Below the pieces are notes generated by a model, which was given only the letters and a program-made list of their open reading frames with translations, did no database searches and had not been told where the DNA came from. This document shows, one piece after another, positions 1-6,609 of a stretch of 7,343 bases of DNA. The stretch spans positions 1 through 7,343 of the forward strand of contig PFHO01000043.1 in NCBI GenBank assembly GCA_002782345.1, read 5' to 3'. The stretch is from Candidatus Moranbacteria bacterium CG_4_8_14_3_um_filter_34_16. GTDB lineage: Bacteria > Patescibacteriota > Minisyncoccia > Moranbacterales > UBA2206. The position numbers were made by a program, and so were the translations under genes. The first letter of the stretch is position 1. Each line of letters opens with the position of its first letter.

Positions 1-600
1 TATCTGGAATTTGTCAGAAACAATCAAAATATCACGCTAGAAAGTTTGGCGGATTTTTTGGATGTGGCTTCTCGTCTTATCTTGATAAAGTCTAGAGCAC
101 TTCTTCCCACCTTGAAATTTAGCGATGAAGAAGAGGAAGAAATTGCCGATTTGGCTTATCGTTTGGAAGAATATGGAAAATTCAAAGAAATTTTTTCCAA
201 AGTTAGAAAAATTTGGAAGAACAATAGGAGTTGCTTCTCTCGCGAACCTTTTCAAGAAACAGAAGTGTCGTTTTCTCCTCCGGAAAATTTGAATGTTTTT
301 GATTTGAAGAAATGTTTTTTGTCCGTTTTGGCGGAAATTCCGGTTATTGAAAAATTGCAAGAGGAAATAGTCAATGAAGTGATAACATTGGAAGAAAGAA
401 TCAATGAGTTGGAAAACATTTTGCGAAACAAAGCAGAAATTTCTTTTTTTGAATTAACTCAAAAATCTTTGGACAAAATAGACGTGATTGTTTCATTTTT
501 GGCAATGTTGGAAATGGCCAAACAAAGAATTGCCATAATCCAGCAAGAAAATTCTTTTGAAGATATAAGAATAACTTGGAATTGTGTTTTGGAAAAATAA
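1..600 (+). CDS. scpA: Segregation and condensation protein A (ScpA), 5'-truncated
   Basis: This is the kleisin subunit of the bacterial SMC-ScpAB complex, which bridges the SMC heads and helps compact and segregate the chromosome. The frame is open from base 1, so the N-terminus lies outside the window; 199 residues and a TAA stop remain. The first visible residues lead into the family signature FLDVASRLILIKSRALLP (residues 19-36 of the fragment), the conserved helix of the ScpA N-terminal half. An acidic stretch (DEEEEEIADLAYRLEEY) and a variable linker follow. The C-terminal winged helix that binds the SMC head ends in the typical FLAMLEMAK...QQENSFEDIRI. The TTG at 46 is internal and is not the start. 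The usual partner scpB does not follow; the next gene is uppS after a spacer. Recognition is by motif; identity is fairly certain. Confidence 0.9.
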   Translation, partial: YLEFVRNNQNITLESLADFLDVASRLILIKSRALLPTLKFSDEEEEEIADLAYRLEEYGKFKEIFSKVRKIWKNNRSCFSREPFQETEVSFSPPENLNVFDLKKCFLSVLAEIPVIEKLQEEIVNEVITLEERINELENILRNKAEISFFELTQKSLDKIDVIVSFLAMLEMAKQRIAIIQQENSFEDIRITWNCVLEK

Positions 601-658
601 TCGGAGCCATAATCGCTTTATTGTCTTTTTAATTTTTTTCTGATAAGATTGTTTCATT

Positions 659-706
659 GGTTTTTGGTTAATTTTTCTCCTGAGGAGAATTTATTCATCA
701 AAAACC
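659..706 (+). repeat. Long imperfect hairpin in the scpA-uppS spacer
   Basis: Outer arms GGTTTTTG (659-666) and CAAAAACC (699-706) pair perfectly. Inner arms TTCTCC (675-680) and GGAGAA (684-689) pair around a TGA loop, and AAT/ATT (670-672 with 693-695) can pair between them. The result is a two-part stem about 48 nt long. It is not directly followed by a T-run (a T8 tract begins only around 725), so it is not a classical intrinsic terminator for scpA. It could be a weak terminator, an mRNA 3'-end stabiliser or a uppS leader structure. The rest of the spacer (601-785) shows no RNA gene or clear promoter. Confidence 0.5.
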
Positions 707-785
707 GGATAACAATTCTTATTATTTTTTTTCAAATTTATAAGTGTGATGATAAAGTTACCTAAATTTGGAAAAGTCTAATCTC

Positions 786-1499
786 ATGAAAGATGAGTTT
801 TTAAATGTTCCCTCTCATGTAGCTTTGATCCCCGATGGCAATCGGCGTTGGGCAAAGAAGAGGGGTTTGAAACCATGGGAAGGTCACAGAGCGGGAGCGG
901 AAAATTTTGAAAAATTAATTCAATGCGCTCTTCGCAAAAAAATCAAATGTTTTTCAATGTGGGGATCGTCCATAGACAATCTTATCAAACGTCCGGTTTT
1001 AGAAAAAAAAGCGCTTTTGGAAATTTATAAAAAATATTTTAAGCGTCTTTTATCCGGTCCGGAAATTTTTGAAAATGAAGTCAAAGTAAATTTTATCGGT
1101 TGTTGGGAAGAGCAATTTCCGAATTCTCTTAAAAAAACAATTTATGAAATAATTGAAAAAACCAAGAATTATGAAAAGAGAATGCTTAATTTTATGTTGG
1201 CTTATGGAGGAACGGACGATATGCTTCAAGCGATAGAAAAAATTAGATCAAAATATAAAAACGAAGAAAAAATAACGGAAAAAATGTTAAAAGAAAATCT
1301 GATGACCGCCAATCTTCCGCCGGTGGATTTTATGATTAGAACCGGAGGGGAACCGCACAATAGCAATGGTTTTTTAATGTGGGATACGGCGGACGCTCAA
1401 CTTTATTTTTCTCCCGAATTTTTTCCTGATTTTGACGAAAAAAAATTTGAAATAGCTTTGGAAGAATATGCCCAAAGGGAAAGAAGATTTGGAAAATGA
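786..1499 (+). CDS. uppS: Isoprenyl transferase / undecaprenyl diphosphate synthase (UppS)
   Basis: This is a cis-prenyltransferase that condenses isopentenyl-PP onto farnesyl-PP to make the C55 lipid carrier for peptidoglycan and other wall polymers; it is cytosolic and membrane-associated. From the ATG at 786 it is 237 aa, normal for the family. HVALIPDGNRRWAKKRGL (11-28) carries the catalytic Asp (D17), followed by GH at 33-34, SSIDNLIKRP (61-70), RTGGE (185-189), and a C-terminus ending RERRFGK as in many UppS proteins. A TTG at 768 would add six residues, but ATG 786 has a GGAAAAG about 10 nt upstream and is preferred. The diphosphate/Mg site differs from E. coli: EHRISNFLLWQ is EPHNSNGFLMWD here, and the E. 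coli Glu213 position is Gln (Q205). This resembles a variant I remember from Parcubacteria. Product chain length cannot be read from sequence alone. Confidence 0.92.
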   Translation: MKDEFLNVPSHVALIPDGNRRWAKKRGLKPWEGHRAGAENFEKLIQCALRKKIKCFSMWGSSIDNLIKRPVLEKKALLEIYKKYFKRLLSGPEIFENEVKVNFIGCWEEQFPNSLKKTIYEIIEKTKNYEKRMLNFMLAYGGTDDMLQAIEKIRSKYKNEEKITEKMLKENLMTANLPPVDFMIRTGGEPHNSNGFLMWDTADAQLYFSPEFFPDFDEKKFEIALEEYAQRERRFGK

Positions 1500-1520
1500 A
1501 ATTTAAAAATAATTAGATTG

Positions 1521-1570
1521 TATAACTAGTCGGAGTCTTTAAAAAAGACCGGCTAAGTTATAATTTTTTT
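1521..1570 (+). terminator. Strong intrinsic terminator after uppS
   Basis: TATAACT (1521-1527) pairs with AGTTATA (1556-1562). AGTCG (1528-1532) pairs with CGGCT (1550-1554, one G-U). GTCTTT (1535-1540) pairs with AAAGAC (1544-1549) around an AAA loop. This makes about 18 bp with only a 1-nt and a 2-nt bulge, followed by A and seven T's (1564-1570). It begins 21 bases after the uppS stop and separates uppS from the thioredoxin genes. The 3' arm also contains a perfect TATAAT (1559-1564), but no good -35 lies 16-18 bases upstream. Confidence 0.88.
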
Positions 1571-1628
1571 AAAAAAACTTTTTATGACGCATCAAAATTT
1601 TTGGCACGTTTTGAAAAGCAAAAAAGCG

Positions 1629-1946
1629 ATGAAAAATGTTTTTACCGATCAAAATTTTGATCAAGAAGTTCTTGGTTCGGAAAAACCGGTAGTGGTTGAT
1701 TTTTGGGCGCCTTGGTGCGGACCTTGCCAAATGATGGGACCAATTGTTTCCCAATTAGCCAAAGATTTGGGCAATGATGTTAAAGTGGGAAAATTGAATG
1801 TGGATGAAAATCCTCAAATGGCGCAGAAATTTTCCGTGATGTCTATTCCAACCATAATAATTTTCAAAGCGGGAGCGGTAAAAGAACAATTAGTAGGAGT
1901 GCAAGATCTTGATTCTTTGAAGAATGTTTTGAATAAAATAAAATAG
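1629..1946 (+). CDS. trxA: Thioredoxin
   Basis: This small cytosolic dithiol protein reduces disulfides in target proteins and is itself re-reduced by thioredoxin reductase. From ATG 1629 it is 105 aa, the standard thioredoxin length. The fold signature is complete: buried Asp in VVVDFWAPWCGPC (21-33) with the redox pair C30/C33 in a canonical WCGPC, the cis-proline loop SIPT (72-75, P74), and the FKAG turn before the last strand. The frame extends upstream to an ATG at 1584, but that adds 15 residues unlike any thioredoxin N-terminus (THQNFWHVLKSKKA), and neither site has a good ribosome-binding site, so the inner start is preferred. It lies 16 nt upstream of trxB, giving a self-contained thioredoxin system. 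The terminator just upstream means the pair probably has its own promoter, which I could not identify firmly. Confidence 0.95.
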   Translation: MKNVFTDQNFDQEVLGSEKPVVVDFWAPWCGPCQMMGPIVSQLAKDLGNDVKVGKLNVDENPQMAQKFSVMSIPTIIIFKAGAVKEQLVGVQDLDSLKNVLNKIK

Positions 1947-1962
1947 TTTTTTATTATGATGA

Positions 1963-2886
1963 ATGATGGGAAATTATGATCTTATTATTATTGGTGCCGG
2001 TCCGGCGGGTTTATCCGCGTCCATTTATGCTTCCAGATATAAGCTGAATCATTTGGTTTTGGGTGTCAGTCCGGGCGGTCAAATGGGAGAAATATACGAG
2101 ATAGAAAATTATCCCGGTTTTCCTTCAATTTCAGGACGAGAATTGATTGAAAAATTTTTGGAGCATAGCAAAAAATTCGGAGCGGAGATAAGAAACGAAT
2201 CAGTGGTGAAAATAAAAAAAAATGAAACCGGTCTTTTTGAAGTGGAAACTTCATTTGGAATATATCAAGCTCAAGCTTTGATTATGGCAATGGGAGCGGT
2301 TTACAGAAAAATGAATATCCCGGGAGAAAAAGAATATACTGGGAAGGGAGTTTCTTATTGCGCCACTTGTGACGCGATTTTTTTCAAAGGGAAAACGGTT
2401 AGCGTGGTTGGAGGTGGCAATAGCGCTGTAGTGGTGGCTTTGGAATTGGCGGATTTTGCCAAAAAAGTGTATCTCATCCATCGCGGAGAAAAAATGTCGG
2501 CTGAGCCGGCCTGGCTGGAAAAATTAAACAACTTGAAAAATTTGGAAATTTTAAAAGATAATGAAGTCCTAGAAATTAAGGGAAAAGAAAAAGTGGAAAA
2601 AATAATTTTAACTAAACCGTTTAATGACAAAGTTAGTCTTTCAGTGGATGGGGTTTTTATTGAAGTGGGAACCGATCCGGGGGTGGAATTGGCGAAAAAA
2701 ATAGGAGTGGAAACGGATGAACAAAATTACATAAAAGTTAACGCTGATATGAGCACCAATATAGCCGGGATATTTGGAGCAGGAGATATAACCAATGGGT
2801 CTAATAAATTTCGTCAAGTACTTTCGGCTTGCGCTGAAGGTGCGTTGGCGGCAGTGGGGACGTATAAGATGCTAAAATTAAAGTAA
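1963..2886 (+). CDS. trxB: Thioredoxin-disulfide reductase-like flavoprotein
   Basis: This FAD-dependent low-molecular-weight reductase passes electrons to thioredoxin; the adjacent trxA is the obvious partner. At 307 aa it is close to the usual 310-320. GAGPAG (11-16) is the FAD Rossmann motif; the redox centre CATCD has C133 and C136; GGGNSA (150-155) opens the pyridine-nucleotide domain; the C-terminal FAD motif is GIFGAGDI (269-276), followed by FRQVLSACAEGALAA. The NADPH-phosphate signature HRRxxxR is not kept: the sequence is HRGEKMS (173-179), and the usual Glu pair of AVEEAL reads AVVVAL. NADPH preference is therefore doubtful; NADH or another donor is possible. ATG at 1963 or the next codon at 1966 could start it; no Shine-Dalgarno is seen. 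Family assignment is secure; electron donor is unknown. Confidence 0.92.
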   Translation: MMGNYDLIIIGAGPAGLSASIYASRYKLNHLVLGVSPGGQMGEIYEIENYPGFPSISGRELIEKFLEHSKKFGAEIRNESVVKIKKNETGLFEVETSFGIYQAQALIMAMGAVYRKMNIPGEKEYTGKGVSYCATCDAIFFKGKTVSVVGGGNSAVVVALELADFAKKVYLIHRGEKMSAEPAWLEKLNNLKNLEILKDNEVLEIKGKEKVEKIILTKPFNDKVSLSVDGVFIEVGTDPGVELAKKIGVETDEQNYIKVNADMSTNIAGIFGAGDITNGSNKFRQVLSACAEGALAAVGTYKMLKLK

Positions 2887-2992
2887 AAAATATAGCTGAA
2901 ATAAGAAAATTTCTCCCATAATAACTTACTACTGCAGTTTCTTAGCGTGGTTTTTTTAAAAATTTTATTGGTTTGACTAAGACTGGATCTTG

Positions 2993-3016
2993 AAAAAAAT
3001 ATTTTTTTAAAAAAAA
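2993..3016. repeat. A7-TA-T7-A8 homopolymer tract
   Basis: Seven A's, TA, seven T's and eight A's run together. The first 16 bases are a perfect inverted repeat and the last 15 are also nearly self-complementary. It lies between trxB and the malic enzyme gene, just upstream of another palindrome. It may bend DNA like an UP-type A-tract, or form an A/U-only hairpin at the trxB transcript end. No GC-rich terminator stem was found after trxB. Confidence 0.5.
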
Positions 3017-3020
3017 CAGG

Positions 3021-3035
3021 TTTCAAAGTTTGAAA
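3021..3035. promoter_or_regulatory. Palindrome TTTCAAA-G-TTTGAAA upstream of the malic enzyme gene
   Basis: Two perfect 7-base arms flank a single G, 47 bases before the malic enzyme ATG. The site overlaps the best -35 candidate for that gene, so it is placed where a repressor would act. A very similar 16-base palindrome, TTTTCAAATTTGAAAA, lies upstream of mltG. Its use as a protein-binding site is inference. Confidence 0.4.
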
Positions 3036-3051
3036 AATTTTGTCGTATAAC
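3022..3051 (+). promoter_or_regulatory. Possible promoter of the malic enzyme-yjbQ-pcm operon
   Basis: TTCAAA (3022-3027, four of six matches to TTGACA) is separated by 18 bases from TATAAC (3046-3051, five of six matches to TATAAT). Transcription would start near 3058, leaving a leader of about 24 nt before the ATG at 3082. The -35 is weak, so confidence is low. Confidence 0.35.
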
Positions 3052-3081
3052 TAAACATTCAACAATTTTAATTATTGAGTT

Positions 3082-4230
3082 ATGAATATGAATTCAATTC
3101 AACTTTCCAAAAAAATTGGGGGAAAGATTGAAATTAAAAGCAAGATTAAATTAAATAAAGAAAATATTTCTGTCCTTTATACTCCCGGAGTGGCAGAAGT
3201 GGCGAGAGCGGTTGCTGAGGATAAAAAAATGATGAAAAAATATACTATCAAAAAAAATTCCGTAGCGATTGTTTCTGACGGTAGCGCGGTTTTAGGCTTG
3301 GGAAACATTGGTCCGGAAGGAGCTTTGCCTGTAATGGAAGGAAAGGCTTTGCTTTTTTCAGAAATTGCGGGTGTGGACGCTTTCCCTTTGGTTTTGGCGA
3401 CTCAAAATGCGGAAGAAATAATCCAAACTGTGAAAAATATCGCTCCGGCTTTTGGCGGAATAAATTTGGAAGATATTTCCGCTCCGCGTTGTTTTGAAAT
3501 TGAAGAGCGTTTAAAAAAAGAATTGGATATTCCGGTTTTTCACGATGATCAACATGGCACGGCAATTGTGGTTTTGGCCGGTCTCATTAACGCGCTTAAA
3601 GTGGTGAGAAAAGAAATAAACAAAATAAAAATAGTGATTAGCGGATGTGGAGCGGCGGGAGTGGCAATTGCTAAACTTTTGCTCAGTTTTGGAGCAAAAA
3701 ATATAGTTATGATTGACAGAATGGGAATAGTTTATCGTGGAAGAATGGAAGGAATGAATGATTCCAAAAAAGAAATTTCTGGACTGACTAATCCGGAAAA
3801 TCTCAAAGGCAACATTCGTTTGGCTCTTTTTGGCGCGGACGTTTTTGTGGGAGTTTCCGCGCCTAACATTTTGACGGAAGAAGATATTTCCAAAATGAAT
3901 CAAGACGCAATTGTTTTTGCGATGGCTAATCCGGTGCCGGAAATTTTTCCGGAAAGAGCCAAATTAGGAGGTGCTAGAATTGTTGCCACCGGGAGAAGCG
4001 ATTTTCCCAATCAATTGAATAATGTTTTGGCTTTTCCGGGAATTTTTCGCGGAGTGTTGGATAATGGTATCAAAGAAATTACTATTGAACACAAAATAAA
4101 AGTGGCGCAGGCAATTGCTGGCTTGATAAAAAAACCGACGAGTGATAAAATAGTGCCAGATATATTTAACAAAAAAACGGCAAAAGTGATTGCCGAAATT
4201 TTTAAAACAAAAAAAAATGAAAACATTTAG
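3082..4230 (+). CDS. Malic enzyme (oxaloacetate-decarboxylating malate dehydrogenase), short bacterial form
   Basis: It catalyses oxidative decarboxylation of malate to pyruvate and CO2 with a divalent metal and NAD(P)+. At 382 aa it matches the short single-domain bacterial/archaeal malic enzymes, without the phosphotransacetylase-like tail of MaeB. The catalytic Tyr is in LYTPGVAEVA (Y33) and the catalytic Lys in VMEGKALLF (K88). Metal ligands are in NLEDISAPR (E130, D131) and FHDDQHGTA (D155, D156). The Rossmann motif is GCGAAG (188-193), with an acidic residue (D212) after the second strand that would suit NAD. Substrate-binding Asn lies in ANPVPE (N283) and in FPNQLNNVLAFPG. ATG 3082 gives the normal N-terminus; no Shine-Dalgarno. 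The stop overlaps yjbQ by 14 bases. Reaction is certain; NAD versus NADP is not, and the gene symbol is left open for that reason. Confidence 0.94.
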   Translation: MNMNSIQLSKKIGGKIEIKSKIKLNKENISVLYTPGVAEVARAVAEDKKMMKKYTIKKNSVAIVSDGSAVLGLGNIGPEGALPVMEGKALLFSEIAGVDAFPLVLATQNAEEIIQTVKNIAPAFGGINLEDISAPRCFEIEERLKKELDIPVFHDDQHGTAIVVLAGLINALKVVRKEINKIKIVISGCGAAGVAIAKLLLSFGAKNIVMIDRMGIVYRGRMEGMNDSKKEISGLTNPENLKGNIRLALFGADVFVGVSAPNILTEEDISKMNQDAIVFAMANPVPEIFPERAKLGGARIVATGRSDFPNQLNNVLAFPGIFRGVLDNGIKEITIEHKIKVAQAIAGLIKKPTSDKIVPDIFNKKTAKVIAEIFKTKKNENI

Positions 4231-4657
4231 GCAAAAAATTAATCTTGAAAGCACAACTCAAATTGAATTTTTGGATATTACGGAAAAAGTGGAAGAAACT
4301 GTGGAAAAATCGGGAATCAGAGAAGGCCAAGTTTTAGTCTATTCTCCTCATACCACTGGAAGTATCGTTGTTAATCACAATGAACCAATGTTGATTCAGG
4401 ATTTTATGCGAGTTCTTTATCGTTTGGTTCCAGTTTCGGATCGGTATTCACATGATCTTTTTGAAATAAATCGCTCTAATGTTTCTGATGGGAGAAGCAA
4501 CGGGCATTCTCATTGCAAAGCGATGCTTTTAGGAACCAGTCAGTCATTGCCATTGGAAAAAGGCAGATTAATTTTGACTGAAAAACAAAGTATTTTTTTC
4601 GTGGAAATGGATGGCGCCAGAAAAAGAGAAGTTATTATTCAAATTATTGGCAATTAA
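4217..4657 (+). CDS. yjbQ: YjbQ/UPF0047 family protein (secondary thiamine-phosphate synthase-like)
   Basis: This is a small cytosolic protein of the YjbQ family. Some members show weak thiamine-phosphate synthase activity, but the physiological role is unclear. From ATG 4217 it is 146 aa, close to the family norm of about 135-140. Conserved elements visible: SPHTTGSIVVNHNEP (43-57, with His45), SNGHSHCKA (94-102, the His-containing pocket), GTSQSLPLEKGRL (106-118), and the C-terminal EMDGARKREV (130-139; the family has E-DGPR). The usual G-WQ after the LPV/NGRL segment reads TEKQ. An upstream CTG at 4190 would lengthen it by nine residues and overlap the malic enzyme further, so the ATG is preferred. 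The 14-base overlap with the malic enzyme stop and lack of a Shine-Dalgarno suggest translational coupling. No other thiamine gene is nearby. Confidence 0.88.
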   Translation: MKTFRQKINLESTTQIEFLDITEKVEETVEKSGIREGQVLVYSPHTTGSIVVNHNEPMLIQDFMRVLYRLVPVSDRYSHDLFEINRSNVSDGRSNGHSHCKAMLLGTSQSLPLEKGRLILTEKQSIFFVEMDGARKREVIIQIIGN

Positions 4658-4669
4658 GAAAAAATCGCA

Positions 4670-5296
4670 ATGAATAGTCTTATCAATGATTTAATAAAAA
4701 AAGGTTTTTTAAAAGACGAAAAAATTATAGAGGCTTTTTCCGATATTGATCGAGCTGAATTTCTGCCGGAAAATTTTTATAAAGAAAGTTTGAGCGATGT
4801 GGCACTTCCGATCGGATACGGGCAAGCTATTTCTCAGCCTAGCGTGGTGGCTTTGATGTTGAGTCTTTTGGATGCACGAGAGGGACAAAAAGTTTTGGAT
4901 ATTGGATCCGGTTCCGGTTGGACAGTAGCGCTTCTTTGCCATATCGTGGGAAGAAACGGTTATGTTGGAGCGATAGAAAGAATAGAGAAACTTTTGGAAT
5001 GGGGAAAAAAGAATGTGGATAAATACGGATATGTGAAAGATGGAAAAGAAGGTCAAGCGGAATTTTTTTTAGCAGATGGTTCCAAAGGATTGAGTAAAAG
5101 AGCTCCTTTTGACAGAATTTTAGTTTCCGCTTTTTCTGATTTTATTCCTCCGGTGCTTAAAGAACAATTGAAGATTGGAGGAAAAATGGTTATTCCCATT
5201 AAAAATAATTTATGGTTTTTGGAGAAAAAAGATTCGGATAAATTTGAGCAAAAAATATATCCTGGTTTTTCTTTTGTTCCTTTAATAAAAGATTAA
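4670..5296 (+). CDS. pcm: Protein-L-isoaspartate O-methyltransferase (PCMT)
   Basis: This is a cytosolic S-adenosylmethionine-dependent enzyme that methylates L-isoaspartyl residues in damaged proteins, starting their repair. It is 208 aa, exactly the usual bacterial length. The substrate-site loop is GYGQAISQPSVVALM (49-63, with S55). SAM motif I is VLDIGSGSGWTVALL (75-89), post-I is VGAIERIEKL (99-108), motif II-like ADGSKG is at 135-140, FDRILVSA (147-154) leads to the proline-rich IPPVLKEQLKIGGKMVIPI (159-177), and the chain ends with FVPLI (202-206) as in the family. It starts 12 bases after the yjbQ stop without a Shine-Dalgarno, so it is probably the third gene of the malic enzyme operon. 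A protein-repair gene beside a thioredoxin system fits a small stress-maintenance neighbourhood, though this grouping is inference. Confidence 0.93.
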   Translation: MNSLINDLIKKGFLKDEKIIEAFSDIDRAEFLPENFYKESLSDVALPIGYGQAISQPSVVALMLSLLDAREGQKVLDIGSGSGWTVALLCHIVGRNGYVGAIERIEKLLEWGKKNVDKYGYVKDGKEGQAEFFLADGSKGLSKRAPFDRILVSAFSDFIPPVLKEQLKIGGKMVIPIKNNLWFLEKKDSDKFEQKIYPGFSFVPLIKD

Positions 5297-5342
5297 TACT
5301 TTTCAATATTTTTTACTTTTTTTATTTTAAGCAATATTAAAT

Positions 5343-5373
5343 TTGAAGCAGGGTTCAACTGAGGAGATATAAT
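5343..5373 (+). promoter_or_regulatory. Possible distal promoter for mltG
   Basis: A perfect TATAAT (5368-5373) lies 19 bases downstream of TTGAAG (5343-5348, four of six matches). The spacer is longer than ideal and the site is about 207 bases upstream of the mltG ATG. Within the 283-base spacer (5297-5579) this is the best -10. Otherwise the spacer holds no gene or structural RNA that I can see, only the palindrome at 5513-5528. Confidence 0.25.
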
Positions 5374-5512
5374 TTTTTTTGTGGCTGATTAATGGTTTTT
5401 GCAGGAATAAAAAAAATGATATTCACTTTTTTTGAAGTAATATGGCAAGCTTACTTAAAATAATAAGACAATTTTTAAATAAAAAGGCAGGCGGGAATAA
5501 TTTTGAAATGAT

Positions 5513-5528
5513 TTTTCAAATTTGAAAA
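5513..5528. promoter_or_regulatory. Perfect 16-bp palindrome TTTTCAAATTTGAAAA upstream of mltG
   Basis: The sequence is its own reverse complement over 16 bases and lies 52 bases before the mltG start. A partial copy, CAAATTTGAA, recurs at 5540-5549, identical to the core at 5517-5526. A related palindrome with a one-base centre occurs upstream of the malic enzyme gene (3021-3035). It may be an operator; AT-rich composition makes chance palindromes more likely than usual. Confidence 0.4.
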
Positions 5529-5579
5529 TACCATATTCGCAAATTTGAATGTAAATGAATATTAAAAGCACACAATACG

Positions 5580-6581
5580 ATGAAAAAAAAATTAATTTTT
5601 ATTTTGGTCGGGGGACTGTTCGCGATTGGCGGTTTTTTTTATTTTAGAAATCAAGTTTATTATTCTCACGGCGACAATTCTTCTTCGAAAATGTTTTTAA
5701 TTGAAAAAGGGGAAAGTGTTTCCGATATTGCGGTTCGGCTGAAACAAGAAGGTTTTATTTCGGGGAAAATATATTTTTATTATTATCTTAAAGTGAATAA
5801 TCTTTGGGAAAAAATTTATCCCGGAGAATACCAAATTTTTCAATCAATGACAATCGGCGAGATTGCCAGAATAATCACCAATCCTCAGGAGAAATTTATT
5901 CGGGTAACTTTTCCTGAAGGATTTGATTCTCGCCAAATGGCGAAAAGATTGAATGAAAACGGACTTCCTGGAGATAATTTTTTGAAAATAGTTGAAAATC
6001 CGCAAGATTTGAAAAAAAGATACAGTTATTTGTCTGAGGAAAAAGTTTTGAATTTGGAAGGATATCTTTTTCCCGACACCTATTTTTTCAAAAGCGATAT
6101 TAGCACCGAAAATATTGTTGGGCGAATGCTGGATAATTTTGACGCAAAATTAAATCAAAATTTGAGAGATGAGACAAAAATTCAAAAAAGAAGCATAAGG
6201 GAAATTGTTACAATGGCAAGTATTTTGGAAATGGAAGTGAAAACCAAAAAAGATCGCGAATTGGTAAGTGGGATATTTTGGAAAAGAATTGAAGAAAATA
6301 TGCCTCTTCAAAGCGATATCACGCTTACTTACGCGACGGGAGAGAAAAAAGAAAAGTATTCTCTTTCTGATATTGAAACCAATTCTCCTTATAATACATA
6401 CAAATTTGTAGGGCTTCCGCTGGGACCGATTAACAATCCCGGGAAAGAGTCTATTGAGTCGGCCATTTATCCTGAAGAATCGGAATATCTTTATTTTCTT
6501 TCCGATCCGCGAAGCGGACAAACAATTTTTTCTAAAACTTATCCGGAACATTTAATCAAAAAAGAAGAAGTTGGACTTTAA
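5580..6581 (+). CDS. mltG: Endolytic murein transglycosylase MltG (YceG-like)
   Basis: This membrane-anchored enzyme cleaves nascent glycan strands, leaving a 1,6-anhydro end, and is thought to set glycan length and terminate polymerisation. At 333 aa it matches the family's 330-350. A charged start (MKKK) and one hydrophobic segment (about residues 5-21) anchor it, with the rest outside. A LysM-like small domain follows (FLIEKGESVSDIAVRLKQEG, 39-58). The catalytic domain contains LEGYLFPDTY (159-168), TMASILEMEV (211-220) with the presumed catalytic Glu E217, MPLQSDITLTYA (241-252), and NSPYNTYKFVGLPLGPINNP (268-287). All hallmark motifs are intact. ATG 5580 directly precedes the anchor; no Shine-Dalgarno. 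It stands alone between long spacers, so it is likely transcribed singly. With uppS it is the second peptidoglycan gene in the window. Confidence 0.95.
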   Translation: MKKKLIFILVGGLFAIGGFFYFRNQVYYSHGDNSSSKMFLIEKGESVSDIAVRLKQEGFISGKIYFYYYLKVNNLWEKIYPGEYQIFQSMTIGEIARIITNPQEKFIRVTFPEGFDSRQMAKRLNENGLPGDNFLKIVENPQDLKKRYSYLSEEKVLNLEGYLFPDTYFFKSDISTENIVGRMLDNFDAKLNQNLRDETKIQKRSIREIVTMASILEMEVKTKKDRELVSGIFWKRIEENMPLQSDITLTYATGEKKEKYSLSDIETNSPYNTYKFVGLPLGPINNPGKESIESAIYPEESEYLYFLSDPRSGQTIFSKTYPEHLIKKEEVGL

Positions 6582-6609
6582 AAAAAATTTTTCATTTTTG
6601 TGACTTTGT

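Noticed and set aside
768..785. TTG start for uppS
   Set aside because: It adds six unconserved residues, while ATG 786 has a usable GGAAAAG upstream.
1584..1628. Upstream ATG extending thioredoxin by 15 residues
   Set aside because: It gives 120 aa with a non-conserved leader and lies only 13 bases after the terminator T-tract; the inner ATG at 1629 gives the standard 105-aa protein.
2973..3005. TTGACT as a -35 for the malic enzyme gene
   Set aside because: No acceptable -10 lies 16-18 bases downstream.
5381..5460. Short frames in the pcm-mltG spacer, such as a GTG and an ATG at 5417 giving 15 codons
   Set aside because: They are very short, unmotivated by any motif and stop quickly.
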